Below, one piece after another: positions 35,569 through 46,923 of a DNA stretch of 64,000 bases. The stretch lies in contig NC_090703.1 in NCBI RefSeq assembly GCF_040954835.1, positions 11,155,001 to 11,219,000 on the forward strand. Direction: 5' to 3'. Position 1 is the first letter of the stretch. Each line of letters opens with the position of its first letter. The position numbers and the translations under genes are program-made. The DNA is from Lepisosteus oculatus (Eukaryota > Chordata > Actinopteri > Semionotiformes > Lepisosteidae). The notes under the pieces were generated by a model that saw nothing but the letters and a program-made list of their open reading frames with translations, searched no databases and was not told the origin of the DNA.

Positions 35569-35844
35569 GGTTAAAATTATTTCAGTTCAGACTCCTCAGG
35601 CGTTTCAAACTTTCTTTTCAAACTACTGTTCCGCTGGTTTAGGTCGCATTTTATAGACGTGATCCATGCAGGGTTTATTTTAGAATTATGTCGAAAGCAA
35701 CGAGGACTTTTCAAGTTTTTGTTCTAGCTTCTATGCTATTTTGTCGTCTTAAAATGTTAAATACATTTTTATTCTTTTTTAAAGCAAAAAAAAAGGTTAA
35801 TATTTTCGAGTGACGAAAATATTCCGCGACAACTACAAACGAAG

Positions 35845-35912
35845 GACTTAACGAAACCATGGAAACCGCGTCTCTTGCGTTGCTAAGATAAACAATGTGG
35901 TTGTTATGGCGC
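35845..35912 (-). promoter_or_regulatory. DNAAF2: X-box-like and forkhead motifs upstream of DNAAF2
   Basis: About 280-340 bp upstream of the DNAAF2 ATG are clustered motifs: CCATGGAAAC (35858-35867), the right half of an RFX X-box; GTTGCTAAG (35879-35887), a strong RFX half-site; TAAACAA (35889-35895), a FOXJ1-type forkhead core; and GTTGTTATGGC (35901-35911), another X-box-like half. RFX factors and FOXJ1 are the known activators of motile cilia genes, which include kintoun. None is a full symmetrical X-box, so binding is inferred. Confidence 0.4.
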
Positions 35913-35992
35913 GATCTCCAGTCAGGATCAACTAGATAGAAAATTGAAACTTAAAAGCGCTATCAAATTACTATTATACTATTGCATATACT

Positions 35993-35994
<2 letters not shown>

Positions 35995-36040
<46 letters not shown>
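35995..36040. repeat. (ATT)n microsatellite
   Basis: About 15 perfect ATT units lie between DNAAF2 and KLHDC1. This interval is also one of the two expected breakpoints of the POLE2-KLHDC1 inversion. Confidence 0.9.
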
Positions 36041-36042
<2 letters not shown>

Positions 36043-36906
36043 AATCAAACCAACATTTTCACACGAACAAGCACCAATGCTAAAAGTATCATCGTTGTTT
36101 CATAGTTATAAACTATGCCAACAGATCTAAAAGAGTACAGTACTGGTAATTACAAAATAATTGAGGATTTTTTTTCCGTTAATGGCAAAAATGAGCTTCG
36201 GTAATACAGACATTCAACTGGTTGGAGTTAGAGTTAAAGGAAGTTTCTTATGCGTTGGAATCCTTAAAAAATATGAAGTAGGCAATGAAACAGGAATCAA
36301 TGTCAGATTGTATGTAAACACCTAAACAGAAGTACAGTATATCTGTAAAACACTGAATCAGTATGTGAATTTATCCTGCTTAATTATTTCTAACCCTTTA
36401 AAACAAGTAAGTATATGTTAGGTTTTCTCCACACATACTGTATCACCAATGCATTGCAATACTTTCATTAACAGTTACCTATAATCTTTTTTAATATTTT
36501 TAAAGCTCATTGCCCAAATGTTGCCCAAAATAACAATCACAGTTATATCAAGTGTTAAATTTATTTTTATTCAAGTGTTAAACAACACTTCTATGAAGTA
36601 AAATAAGACAACACATAGTGTCCTCTGAGTATCTATTAACAAAGCAATCCAGAGTTACTGTGTCATCCCTCCAAGTGCTATAGAGTAAATAAAACTAAAC
36701 ATAGAGCAATTCACCTTTCTCTTAAGACTTTGATTTTCCTGGAAGTACCTGTCCTTCACTCAGTTTTAAATTGTTAAAAACATCACACAGTCCTTACATT
36801 ACCCTAGTCTTACTGTGCTTTTTATATTTTGTTGATATCAAACTACAGATGAAAATCTACATATACCAAAGTAAAATGCATTTGATTTTGGCATACTTTG
36901 CAATGC
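36041..36906. other. KLHDC1 3' UTR and spacer
   Basis: AT-rich sequence downstream of the KLHDC1 stop on the minus strand. AATAAA on that strand at 36560-36565 is a plausible polyadenylation signal and would give a UTR of about 340 nt. No other gene or repeat is recognised. Confidence 0.5.
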
Positions 36907-39900
36907 TTATGCAGAATTGTCTTTTCTGGTGGATTTTTCAGCTATCTCAAAAAACAAAATCCTTTTCTGTATTGCTTGTCGAAGTTTCAGTGGCAACCAT
37001 GACAGCTGTTCGTTAAGGACCCTGGAGTTTTTCCCAATGCAGTCTTCACACAACCTGTTTGCAAGGAAACAAGGTGAACTTGGAAGGAAATGTTTCTTCA
37101 CTTCAACACAGTAGCAAGCTCACTGTGTAGCAACTAAACATCCCAGAACACCAGACAAATTCTTCTACGCCTCAAAGCAGCTGACTGCATTCAAAAGTGA
37201 CAGGCTTTGCTAAAACAGATTTAAGCTGTCTGTTTTACAACAACACTAAGATTTCTCCAAACAATACACAGCCAACTTTGACTAACACAAAAAAAGCTTT
37301 CATGTTCTGAAAGAGCCAAGCCAAGTGCACCAAAAGTGTTTTCTTTAACTCTACCCTGCCGATATGTTTTTGCATTATTCAGTTATTTGTGACTCTATCA
37401 AAGGTCACAAAAGCTGAAGGTCACATCTTTACGCAACCCTTGTAGCAACATACCGTGAAGAAATACATTTACAGTATATACCAGGTATCCAAATTACAGC
37501 AAACATGGTAACATTGCAGTGCAGACACTACTTTCAGAAATACAGTCCGGCCACTTTCCATGCAATGAATGCACTTGTTTCAAGTTATGTATATGCTATC
37601 GGGAAAGCATAAATGAAACTCTGGGTATTTAACTAGACTTGAATTTTGTACAGACGAAGTCTAAATCTGGAAGTTTGCAAGGATGTTTTTTTTTCTTGGA
37701 TGGCAGAAACCCTGACTACAAAGCCATTGTGATGTTTGACAGAAGAGCTGCTTTCTGAGTTGCTATTAAACAGCAGTGGTGCATTCTAGAACCCAGCCAG
37801 TGGCCCCAGTGGTAAATAAGAACACAGGGGCCAATTATTAATCAATGACACAGAAATAATTCATCTTTATTAAGATGATAAATGTATTAGTAATAATTCA
37901 AATGGAATACTTGCCTGACAAGGGAGCAAGGTTGTGTTTGAAAGACAAGAATATCATTGCAGTGCCCCTGGTAAAAGAAAGCAATAGACAATGTACTAAT
38001 CTCATGTGGAAGGAAATGTGGAGAATGCCCAGGGCGATTTACAAAGGAAGTCATACTTCCAAAATGTGAAAAAATAAATAGGCAGGTTGGGTTAATAAAG
38101 GTGTTTTATCGTCCTGGAGGATTAACATTTTTCACTGCTATGCTCATTCAAAATTATTTTCACAAGAATTAATAAAGCAGTTGATCTGCATGAACTGTTT
38201 TACAACTGTGGTAAAATGAATGATTGGATGCATAACCCAAGGACTTACATTGCTCAACTCTTTTAGAGCCAACACAAAAGGACTGTGGTCATTTGCTCAC
38301 CAGTGGCTGCAAGGTTACTCACTGTGTCTACTGACAGCAGATCATCCTGACTTCCCCCAAAGACAATGACCTCTGACCCTTTCCCCTGACAGGCAGTGTG
38401 CCACAACCTGAGGAGACAGCACTGTTATCAAAGGAATCTGTCACAGCTGAAGGACAGACGTCAAGGTGCTTCAACCTGGATTACATCAATAGACTGGCGC
38501 CTATTTCAACATTTATCATAGTAAATGCAAACATCATTCATGCCGTTTTCCCTTGCTTATGGTTTCCATTCACTTCACTTTGCCAAAGGGTTTGATTTTA
38601 TTTCCCATTCCACTCTGTACGGCTTTACCGTGAGGTTGCAGTGCTTTTCTACCTTAAGCAAATTCTATACTCCAGCGGACCTTGGGGACAACACACACAG
38701 AAATAATTCATACCGTGGAGTATTTTTTTGCAGATGCTTCATCTCTCTCCATTCTCGGCTGTGAGTGTTGAACGTCCAGCTGTCACCTTGAAAGAGTTGT
38801 TTGAACTCATTGTCAGTGCTTTCTGCTCTTACAATCGGTACAATATAAACTGAAGCAGTGACAGAGATACAATGTGACTCACTTAGGGGTTCGCAGTTTG
38901 CACTGAGCCCACCAAACAGAAACAGCACGCTGTCGGCCACAGGGGTGAGAGTGTGCCAGGAGCGACCAGCAGGAACTTGGGCTGAAGTGTGAATTCTAAA
39001 AACGTAATCATATACACCACAGTTCAAAAAACACATACATTCCCTCTTAGGTGTGCCTGTCGTCTCTTTCTATTGAAATTATTCCACAACTACACCAACT
39101 ACGGGCTCTGCACCTTCAAATCCCCCTCACAGTTGTACCAACTCCAGGAACAGGCAAGAGAGAAAAGACGTACATCTCTGACCACGTCCAGGTGTCCAGA
39201 TCCAGGCAATGAATATCGCTTGTCCTGGTGTTCTAAATGGGAACAGATAATGTCCTTACAATTGAGCTACAGAGCCTGAAATTGGTGAAAACATTCTCAT
39301 ACTACATTAAAAACTAAACTCTGAATAAAAGACGGTAATTTTCAATTTCCTTTCAGAATTTTTATTATGGCCTCCAGTATTGTTTTTGCTCTCTTTCTGG
39401 CACTGGACACTTCCCCTTACCTGGTTTCATGTACGGTACCTATCATGACACTTTCCTTACCAACAAGCTACCAAATTTTACACTGTTGAACTAAATGTGG
39501 TGTGGGGTAGAACTGAAGAGGGATATGCGCACAAGCTTTTAGAATGGGCTTCTGTGCTCCTGCTCTGCTGTGGTACCCATACAGCGCAGAAGAGGGCTAC
39601 TTGACCTGCAGCTCTTCAAATTCACTCCACTGCAGATCCAGTGAGTTATCCATTACGCTCTACAGGTGACAGAGCCTGCTCTTGCTATGCCCCAAAGCCC
39701 TAGCTTTCTGGCCAGGGGCGTAGCCAGGAATTCAGTTTTGGGTGGACGGGGCCCTAACTGACCGTTCTGCCAAGATAGGGGCACCCCTCCAATTTACAAT
39801 GCAATCTTCGAGCGGTATAATCAAACAGCAGAATTAGCGGAACCTTGTATACATTCTGTCTCCCTCTCTCACAGACACGGGTCAAGAAACAATTGCCTAG

Positions 39901-42900
39901 GCTGCTGAACGCTACTGTGCCATGGCGGACACACACACACAACAATCAGTGCCTACCTCTGTTGTGAGGTTTTGGCCTTCTAGACCAGACACAGGCGTCG
40001 GGGCTTGGAATTGAACATGGCGATAATCTCGTCACTGTCTAGAGAGTTGGCAAATTCCCGTTCAAATGACAGATAGTTTGCAAAGGCCTCTCATATGAGG
40101 ACTTTGTCTTTAGCTAAAGAAAAGCTGCAAGAGCTCATTTTCACTTGTTGCCTGTAACAGTTCTAAGTATTTCGTATGCCTGTTTGAGGGAATGTATCTC
40201 GGGAATGAAAGCAGTACAAACACTACTTTCAATGGCACAAAAAGGCACAAACGTAGCACTAAGGAATGGAGTGCTTTTCAGTGTTTTTCAGTGTTTGTGC
40301 TGTCTGTAGGTGGGCAACTTCACGGACCTTTTACCTTGCCTTTAAATATTCAGCGGACTTGAACATAACACACTGTACCAGAAGAACGTGCACGCACGTA
40401 TGGGTTTCAGAGGTTGGAGTAAATGCATCGCCGCAAGGGTAATATCGAGTGAGGCGCCATGAGAATAAAAACTGCGAAGGTTTTAAAATATTAAGTTCTT
40501 AAGATCTTGTAGATCCTTCATGATGCTTTTAAACTTGTATGAAACCAACGAAATTAGAATTCTGTTTTCGATGCCAGAAGACACCTAATTTGGACATTCG
40601 TGACTTTCCACAAGACTTCCACAACACTGAATTGTTATAGTCGCATTACAGTGCTAACCAACTCATCGTGCCTTTAATTGGAAGAATGATCTGCTAATAA
40701 AAGCGTCAAATACATACTTTGGATGTATTTTAGCTCTGTAAACGTCGCTCACCTAAAAATACTGCAGGGCATTTAGATACGATCTGAATAGTTATCTGTA
40801 AAATGCACACTCGCAGCTACCCGTCAATATTATCTTAATGTTATTCATGCATTCCAAAACTTGTAATTTGTTTACAGGAGAAATTTTAGAACCTCTTCGT
40901 GCTGAACTCCTACAGGTGGAGCACGTATCGAGCTGCTACAAGCAAACGCGGCACTGCCGCTTGCGTTCCAGAAACACTTGTATTCGGGAAGCCAGGCTGT
41001 ACGCCTTAAAATCCCAAGATACCTTTAGCATCCCATGTGTCTTATTTGTTTCGGGACTGGTCTGGTCATCTACAGGTGGCTTTTAAAAAATGTACATATA
41101 TGCATTTGTTTTGCCATGTTGGCTAATAAACCAAAAACCTAGCGCTAGATAGCTCTAAGAGAGTCTGACGACAACGATAGCCAATCAGGCTATGGCTACG
41201 TATGCACCGCCCCACTATATTTACATCATTTTCTTATTGGCCACAAAAGATACAGCGAGCCAATAGCAAACAAGGGGGAAAAATGACTTTGGACTGATTG
41301 GGTACGCCTAGGATCAATCAGGGTGGGCCTGGTCTCACCCTGAGCTCACTGGGCTCAGGCCCACCCAGTCCCACCCGTGGCCAAGCCCCTGCTTCTGTCC
41401 TCAAAAATCATCTTCAAGGATCAGAGAGTCATCTCAATTTAGTGCTTTCAAATCCGGATTCTAAACCTTCTTCAGAAAGGCTTTTATTTCACTGGCGTCT
41501 GTGTCTGCCCCTGACATTGTCTACTGCCCTTTGAAACCCTTGTTTTATTTATTTGTGCTAAATGTATCTCCTATCTTTGTTAACTGCTTTCTTTTATTTT
41601 GTTTTAACTGTTCCCCCTCCATTAAGCACTTTGAGAAGCTGCTTTTAAAAGCACTATGGGAAATAAACTTTCTTTTTATTACTATTGAACGACTATGGAG
41701 CCTGTTGCGATGACAGTCTGTACTGCACGGATGGCAGGAGCCTGGGTGTAAGGCGTTGCTCACCACAACTCGACCACCACACACATATCCTTTGTTGTGC
41801 AGAGTGGCGCAGGCATGGGCAGCTCTGGGAGCCGGGACAACACCCTGCAGAAACAAGACCAAGAGACTGTGCAGACCTGCAGAGCTCAGTTCACTTCAAT
41901 CGGCAACTGTTTTATTTTGATCAAATCTACATGCTGCCTTTTGGTTACGGGCACCAGCCGCACAAGGTCTCCCAGTAAATGTTTCAACTGTTTCCCATCC
42001 TGGATCTTTTAATTTTATATACGCACTAAGGTCTATATAGGGAGTCGTGGTAGCTCAGACAGCAAGGGCGTCTGGCTCCTGAAGGTCCCGGGTTCAATCC
42101 CAGGTAGGGGCAGGTGATGTAGCTTGCTCTAATTCCTTCCAGATGGCTCCCAGGTGCACTCAGCCTGCTTTCCAAATGAGTACCGGGGGTTAATCCTTCT
42201 GGGGGTAATAGGCTGGTTGGAGCGTGATACTGACCACATCACCTCCACCTCCAGTGTTGGATGGTCAAGAAAAATGGTGGCCCCTGCCCCCCATGGGCCT
42301 TTATGGCCTGAGAAGAGACCGACCTTCCTACTAAGGTCTATAGTTTTCTACATGGTAGATTGTTATATCTGAATACTCATCACACTCCCATTTGAGGCTG
42401 TTAAAACCCTGAACCTGAATTTGATTTAATTTACACTGTTCGTACTGTTAACAGATTCAATAGAATTCAATAGAACTGTCTTCTGTAATTCCAAAAATAA
42501 TATACACAGAATTCCCAAAACAATCCGCCCTTTCTTACAGATGTATTTGATAGGAATTCATGGAAAAGAACCCCAGGCATTACATTTACAACGTTGCACA
42601 AAACATTGCAAAAACAAAGCGCACACCGAAATTCAAAGAATGTTTAAAGTTTCTTACTCTGGTGCTTGGTTCACTCCAGGTTAGCTTTTGGGGGTCAAAA
42701 ACGTGGACTTCGTTGTTCCAGCCCCAAAATATCTCCCCCACCTGGATGAGAAGTGTGCAGCAGGATGTCTGTATAAGTTATTTTAATTAAAACAAGCCAA
42801 TGTATTTGACATAAAAACATGACTTACTTTATGGTATGGATTAAACATAAAAATCAATTAATCCACCAAGTCCAACATGGTTCCTTTGGGATAAGTAGCC

Positions 42901-45900
42901 TCTGGAACACAAATCTATCACGAGGTGAAATGTTTGGAATTTAACATTGATAGGTGGACTCAGGTTTAAATTTAGTCTTTTGTGTTTTACTTTTTATTAG
43001 AGTCAAAGGAAGCACACTGTGCCTCAAATAGTCAAATAGGTTCGACAACAAAACACTGTTATTTGCAATAATGCTGTGATGTGTAACACAGTGAAAAAAA
43101 AAACTGAACTAAAAAGGATTTCTATTTTCCTGTTCCCCTTGACTGAAATAAAGAGTTATGGGGACCATGGGAATGAAGAGGTGCCACAGATGTACTGTGC
43201 AGTACCCAGGAGACTTCATCTACAGTGAAGCTGGTGGAGTCACTGATCTCACTGAATCTCTTGCAGCCATAACCACCGAAGTAAATGATCCTGCAGGAGA
43301 GGAAAGAACAGGGAAGTGAGGATATTTACTTTCATCCAGTAACAACAGCTGGCTTGGGCCTACCTGGAGTGTCAGCTGACTTTGCCTAAAACAGCCACAG
43401 AGCTCTGAAGCTCACATGAATATGCCCAACAATCTTGACTAACTTGCTGAGCCAACGGATTCAGTTTTGCTTTGTGTTTTTTCCTTTTTGAAAAGTGCCC
43501 GTGTCTATTATTTATGCTCCCCGTGTTTTGCTCAAAAGTGTGCATGAAGAAGGTACACGTGCAAGGCGGCTATAAATTGCCTCCCAAATGACTGTAAAAA
43601 CTCCGGCTTGTTCATCCTGCATGTTGGATTTGCTCTGGTTGTGTGCTAGTTTGGAGAGTGGGGAGGGTTAGCAATTCCCCAAGCTTGGCCTCCAGGAGAC
43701 TGAGAGGGAGAAACTACATGAATAATTAACAAAGCTTTCAGAAGCTTTACTGTTAGAGGAGTTACACAAAGAGAGAGGAAAAATCTGGGGAAATTATACT
43801 TACATTAAAAAAATCAACCCTTAATTCTTCACATATAAGGAGTCGGGATAGGAATGTACGATGTCAGTAATTAAGAGTTTTTAGTGTTTGTGCATTATGC
43901 CCTCTCATTAAGTCAATCATTCTCTCTGTTTTTATTCTACATTACAATGATGCCATTGTCCTGTTGAATCACACAAGTAATATGAAAGCACTGTTCACAT
44001 GAAAGACTTCTCCAGGTCTAGGAACGTTCAAGACAAGGCCAACATTAAATACAAGACATTGCTTTTAAAAAATGGGGAACGTTAGGCAAATTGTTGATTG
44101 AAGATGTTTGTTTCTTCCATTATAAAGAAAACTAGCTGAATGAATCACAGGTGAACATAATAATATTGATCCCCCAAGAATCAGAAAGGTGCAGCTTAAC
44201 CCTAATGGCTAGACTGGGAAATGGAAATACTAAGGTGAAAGAGGCACCTGTGTCTCAGTCATGCCAAGCTGTATGTGCTCAGTGTGTTTGGCTGTTGTCA
44301 GTTTTACAGGTGTACCTGTCATTGTAAACCCAGCAGGAGTTTTTATCTCTTGGAGTTGGCTGGCAGCCCTCAGCATAGCTCACTTTCTTCCAGGTGTATT
44401 CTTCACTTCGAAGGTTGACACAATAAAGCTGCAGAAGCAGAAGATGACAAAAGAGCAAATTTGGATGCATCACTCCGCCTATCTGATATGCCATCTTTAA
44501 AGAAATACAGATACGATGAACTGAAAAAAACAGGCCAAGTGGAAATCAGTGAACCCCTGTTCACATTTTCAGCATCCAAACCTATCTTGCAAAAATGCAT
44601 AATGGCCTCTCCTGAAAAGGATATTATGATTAACAAACGCTTCTGCCATTTGCACATCATTCAGATAACTGTGACAATCGCAGCACTGTGATTTGGTCCA
44701 CTAAAAATGGAAAGCACTGTAAAGGCTTCCCTAACCCTAACCCTAACCACAACTTGCCTGATTTGTGTAGCCATTGTCGTTATACCCTCCGAAGATGTAC
44801 ATCTCTCCATTCAAAGAACAGCCACAGGTGCCTGACATGGGGGGAGGGGCATCTCCTTCCATTGGATGAGCCTGCCTGATGATTCACCAATGGGAAGGTT
44901 ATGACAAGGCCAAATTCTGATGCTACATCTCTGCTGTGTGAGGGAGTACTTACAGAATGGGCTGTGTGTCTTTGATTATGCTTTACAAAAAGCGTCAAAC
45001 AAGGAATAATATGATTCAAGTAATAAAGTTATGGAAATATCAGTCACTTAACAAAATGTATTATAAATTATTTAAAAAACAACTGCTAAAGCAAAAGTCT
45101 ATTCCTTTGAAAATTACTATTATAATCTATTCTGACAGGAAACTGATATTTCTGAATTCAGAGACACCATTATACACAATGTACAATGTCTACTCCTCTA
45201 AAGACATTAAGAGTACCATGGATATGTCAGATTAATGGTTTGAAACGTCACTTTAAAAACTTCACTTAATACTCTGTTATTATTAGCTCTGCTATTAACA
45301 CACAGTGCATTAACAAAAGGCTACTGATTTGGCTCATAACTCAGGTTTAAGATTACCATATCCCGCTGTCCACATCGTACAACCATATTTCATCACTGGG
45401 GTAGAATACGCCGTGTTCAGCAATTGACTGCAGAAATGCAGAAAATAGTATTATTTCTTGGGCTTTGTTCTCACGTGTAACAAAATTTAATTGTGTAGGA
45501 GACGGTGAGAGAATGGGTCCCAGTTAACCTGACGTCCCTACTGCGCCAAGTTCTTAAAATCATACCATCGCGCAGTCTATAATGTCAGAGCCCCAGAAAA
45601 CGTGCCTTCCCTAGTTATGTAAACAAGCTGTCTTTTATTTCTAGCACTGGGATCGGAGCTCATAGATCTTGTAAGTTATTTGCAGTCTGCAACTTTTAGC
45701 AGCAAAGGTGAGAACGGTGAAGAGCGTTAAATTAAACCAATTATTTTGCTCATGAAAGGGCTCCGTCGTGTATCTGGAGCGCTCCTCTCCAATCGAAAAC
45801 GTCATAAACCGGGACCAGGGACCAGAAAAAGCCCCGATCTGGGCTATTCCTAATAAATAAAGTAGAATTTATCGTCTTTTTTTTGTTAACCCGGCTGTGA

Positions 45901-46038
45901 ACTGTATTGACTCTCGAGATGATGAGTAACTGTGCTTACCACGTATCCTCCCCACACATACACATAACCGGCGTCCGCGACGGCCGTGTGACCGCTTCGC
46001 TCGCCAGCCACGGCCTCTGCGATCTGCGAACGGGACAT
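36907..46038 (-). CDS. KLHDC1: Kelch domain-containing protein 1, CRL2 C-degron receptor
   Basis: Thirteen coding exons, all phased: 46038-45940, 45427-45357, 44875-44758, 44428-44316, 43290-43206, 42741-42658, 41844-41764, 39232-39174, 38995-38883, 38786-38714, 38407-38323, 37967-37915, 37054-36907. Joined length 1182 bp, 393 residues (human 406). The protein is a six-bladed kelch propeller (GERSGHTAVADAGYVYVWGG, MSGTCGC, YFGGYGCKR, PAPRAAHACATLHNKGYVCG, VPAGRSWHTLTPVAD, RLWHTACQGKGSEVIVFGG) followed by a helical C-terminus (CEDCIGKNSRVLNEQLSWLP) that should bind elongin B/C and CUL2. KLHDC1 recognises proteins ending in glycine. The pocket arginines (GGR and NTR around exons 7/8) and the GRSWH serine are kept. 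Introns 3 and 12 use GC donors (CAG|GCAAGT). It is head-to-head with POLE2. Confidence 0.95.
39713..40360. repeat. hAT-like DNA transposon remnant in KLHDC1 intron
   Basis: The left edge reads CAGGGGCGTAGCCAGGAATT, which resembles the terminal repeats of hAT elements. The minus strand around 39990-40100 reads in one frame NYLSFEREFANSLDSDEI and on, which looks like old transposase coding sequence. A partial reversed motif near 41188-41213 might be the other end. Degraded; boundaries and family are uncertain. Confidence 0.35.
42038..42329 (+). mobile_element. tRNA-derived SINE with intact target-site duplication
   Basis: The head contains an A-box (GTGGTAGCTCAGACAGC, near 42047-42063) and a B-box (GGGTTCAATCC, near 42089-42099) of an RNA polymerase III promoter. 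The body continues with CCGGGGGTTAATCC, CTGGGGGTAATAGGCTGG and CCCCCATGGGCCTTTATGGC. The insertion is flanked by a perfect 13-bp duplication (actaaggtctata, 42025-42037 and 42330-42342). It lies in KLHDC1 intron 6, antisense to the gene. The perfect flanks argue for recent insertion. Confidence 0.8.
44729..44748 (+). repeat. Short telomere-like (CCCTAA)3 tract
   Basis: Just over three CCCTAA units, directly downstream (on the gene strand) of the KLHDC1 exon 3 GC donor. Too short to be a true interstitial telomere block; probably chance or microsatellite seed. Confidence 0.6.
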
Positions 46039-46923
46039 GGGTGCTAACTACAGAGTTAGGGCAAATTACTGAAAGACGGGGCCATTATCGGCAGGTCTTG
46101 TTTTTATTTTCTTCTTATTCTGATGGTGGGAGCAGAGGAGTATGGCAACCGCTGAGGAACAAACAACATGTCGACGTGCTGGTCAGCGCACACAGTGCGA
46201 GAAAGAGCTCTGCTCGACTGCTCTATCCTGACCTGAAGTACCGGTATCGAGAGAATTTACACGTTACTCGCAGACACAGACATCTGCAGCAACACACACA
46301 CACACAGATACACAGAACTGTGGACTGTACTAGCAATTAAATGTCGTTTGTTGCCTGTCAACAAACATGATTCTTAGCAGTCGTGATGGGGCATAAATCT
46401 TTAGCCAATCCATCTAAATCTTTTCCTGCTCACTTTGCTTCTGTATGGGTGCCTTACAACGCCGTTAAGACAATAGAAATCGGGGAGATTCAAGCCCATT
46501 CTGTCTAAAGCAAGATGATTTTAAGGCTAAGACGAGCTCAGTGACAAAGACGTCCCTCCAGTAGCTAACTCCTCGCGGAGATGTTATTTTTTTTCCTACC
46601 CGAATTACTGTGAAGACACGCCCCTCGGAGGGAGGGATAGGGGGCGGGGAGGGAGGTGAATCCCGGCTGCAGGTGTGCACAGCGCCAGGGCGGCTGTCTG
46701 CCTGTGGCGGGTTGTTTGAAGGATGGGAAGAAGAGAAGCGGGAGAGCGGAGAGAGGCGGACGCTGAATCCGCATCAGGGCACCACTCCGTCCACCTCTCT
46801 ACCCCCCCTCCTCCTCCTCCGTGGGGGCGTGTCTCTACAGGAATTAGGGTAGGAAGAAAAAATGACGCCTGTGGGAGTGGCGAGCGGAGCGGAAGTGGGG
46901 GAATTTAGCGCGAATTGTTGAAG
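46039..46923. promoter_or_regulatory. Head-to-head KLHDC1-POLE2 promoter region
   Basis: Separates the two divergent start codons by 885 bp. Near POLE2 it has an ETS site CGGAAGTG (46890-46897), an E2F site TTTAGCGCGAA (46904-46914) and a YY1-type AAGATGGCG overlapping the start codon (46922-46930). GC-box-like sequence lies near 46640. A 48-bp imperfect inverted repeat occupies 46586-46632 and 46812-46862. The E2F site suits POLE2, an S-phase gene. The KLHDC1 and POLE2 promoters are also shared in mammals. Confidence 0.6.

Noticed and set aside
44729-44748. Telomeric repeat tract as a fusion scar
   Set aside because: Only about three units; far too short to support a chromosome fusion.
46723-46908. 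Plus-strand ORF before POLE2 with a proline run
   Set aside because: Lies in the promoter; its similarity to a minus-strand frame at 46465-46680 is explained by the inverted repeat, not by shared coding.
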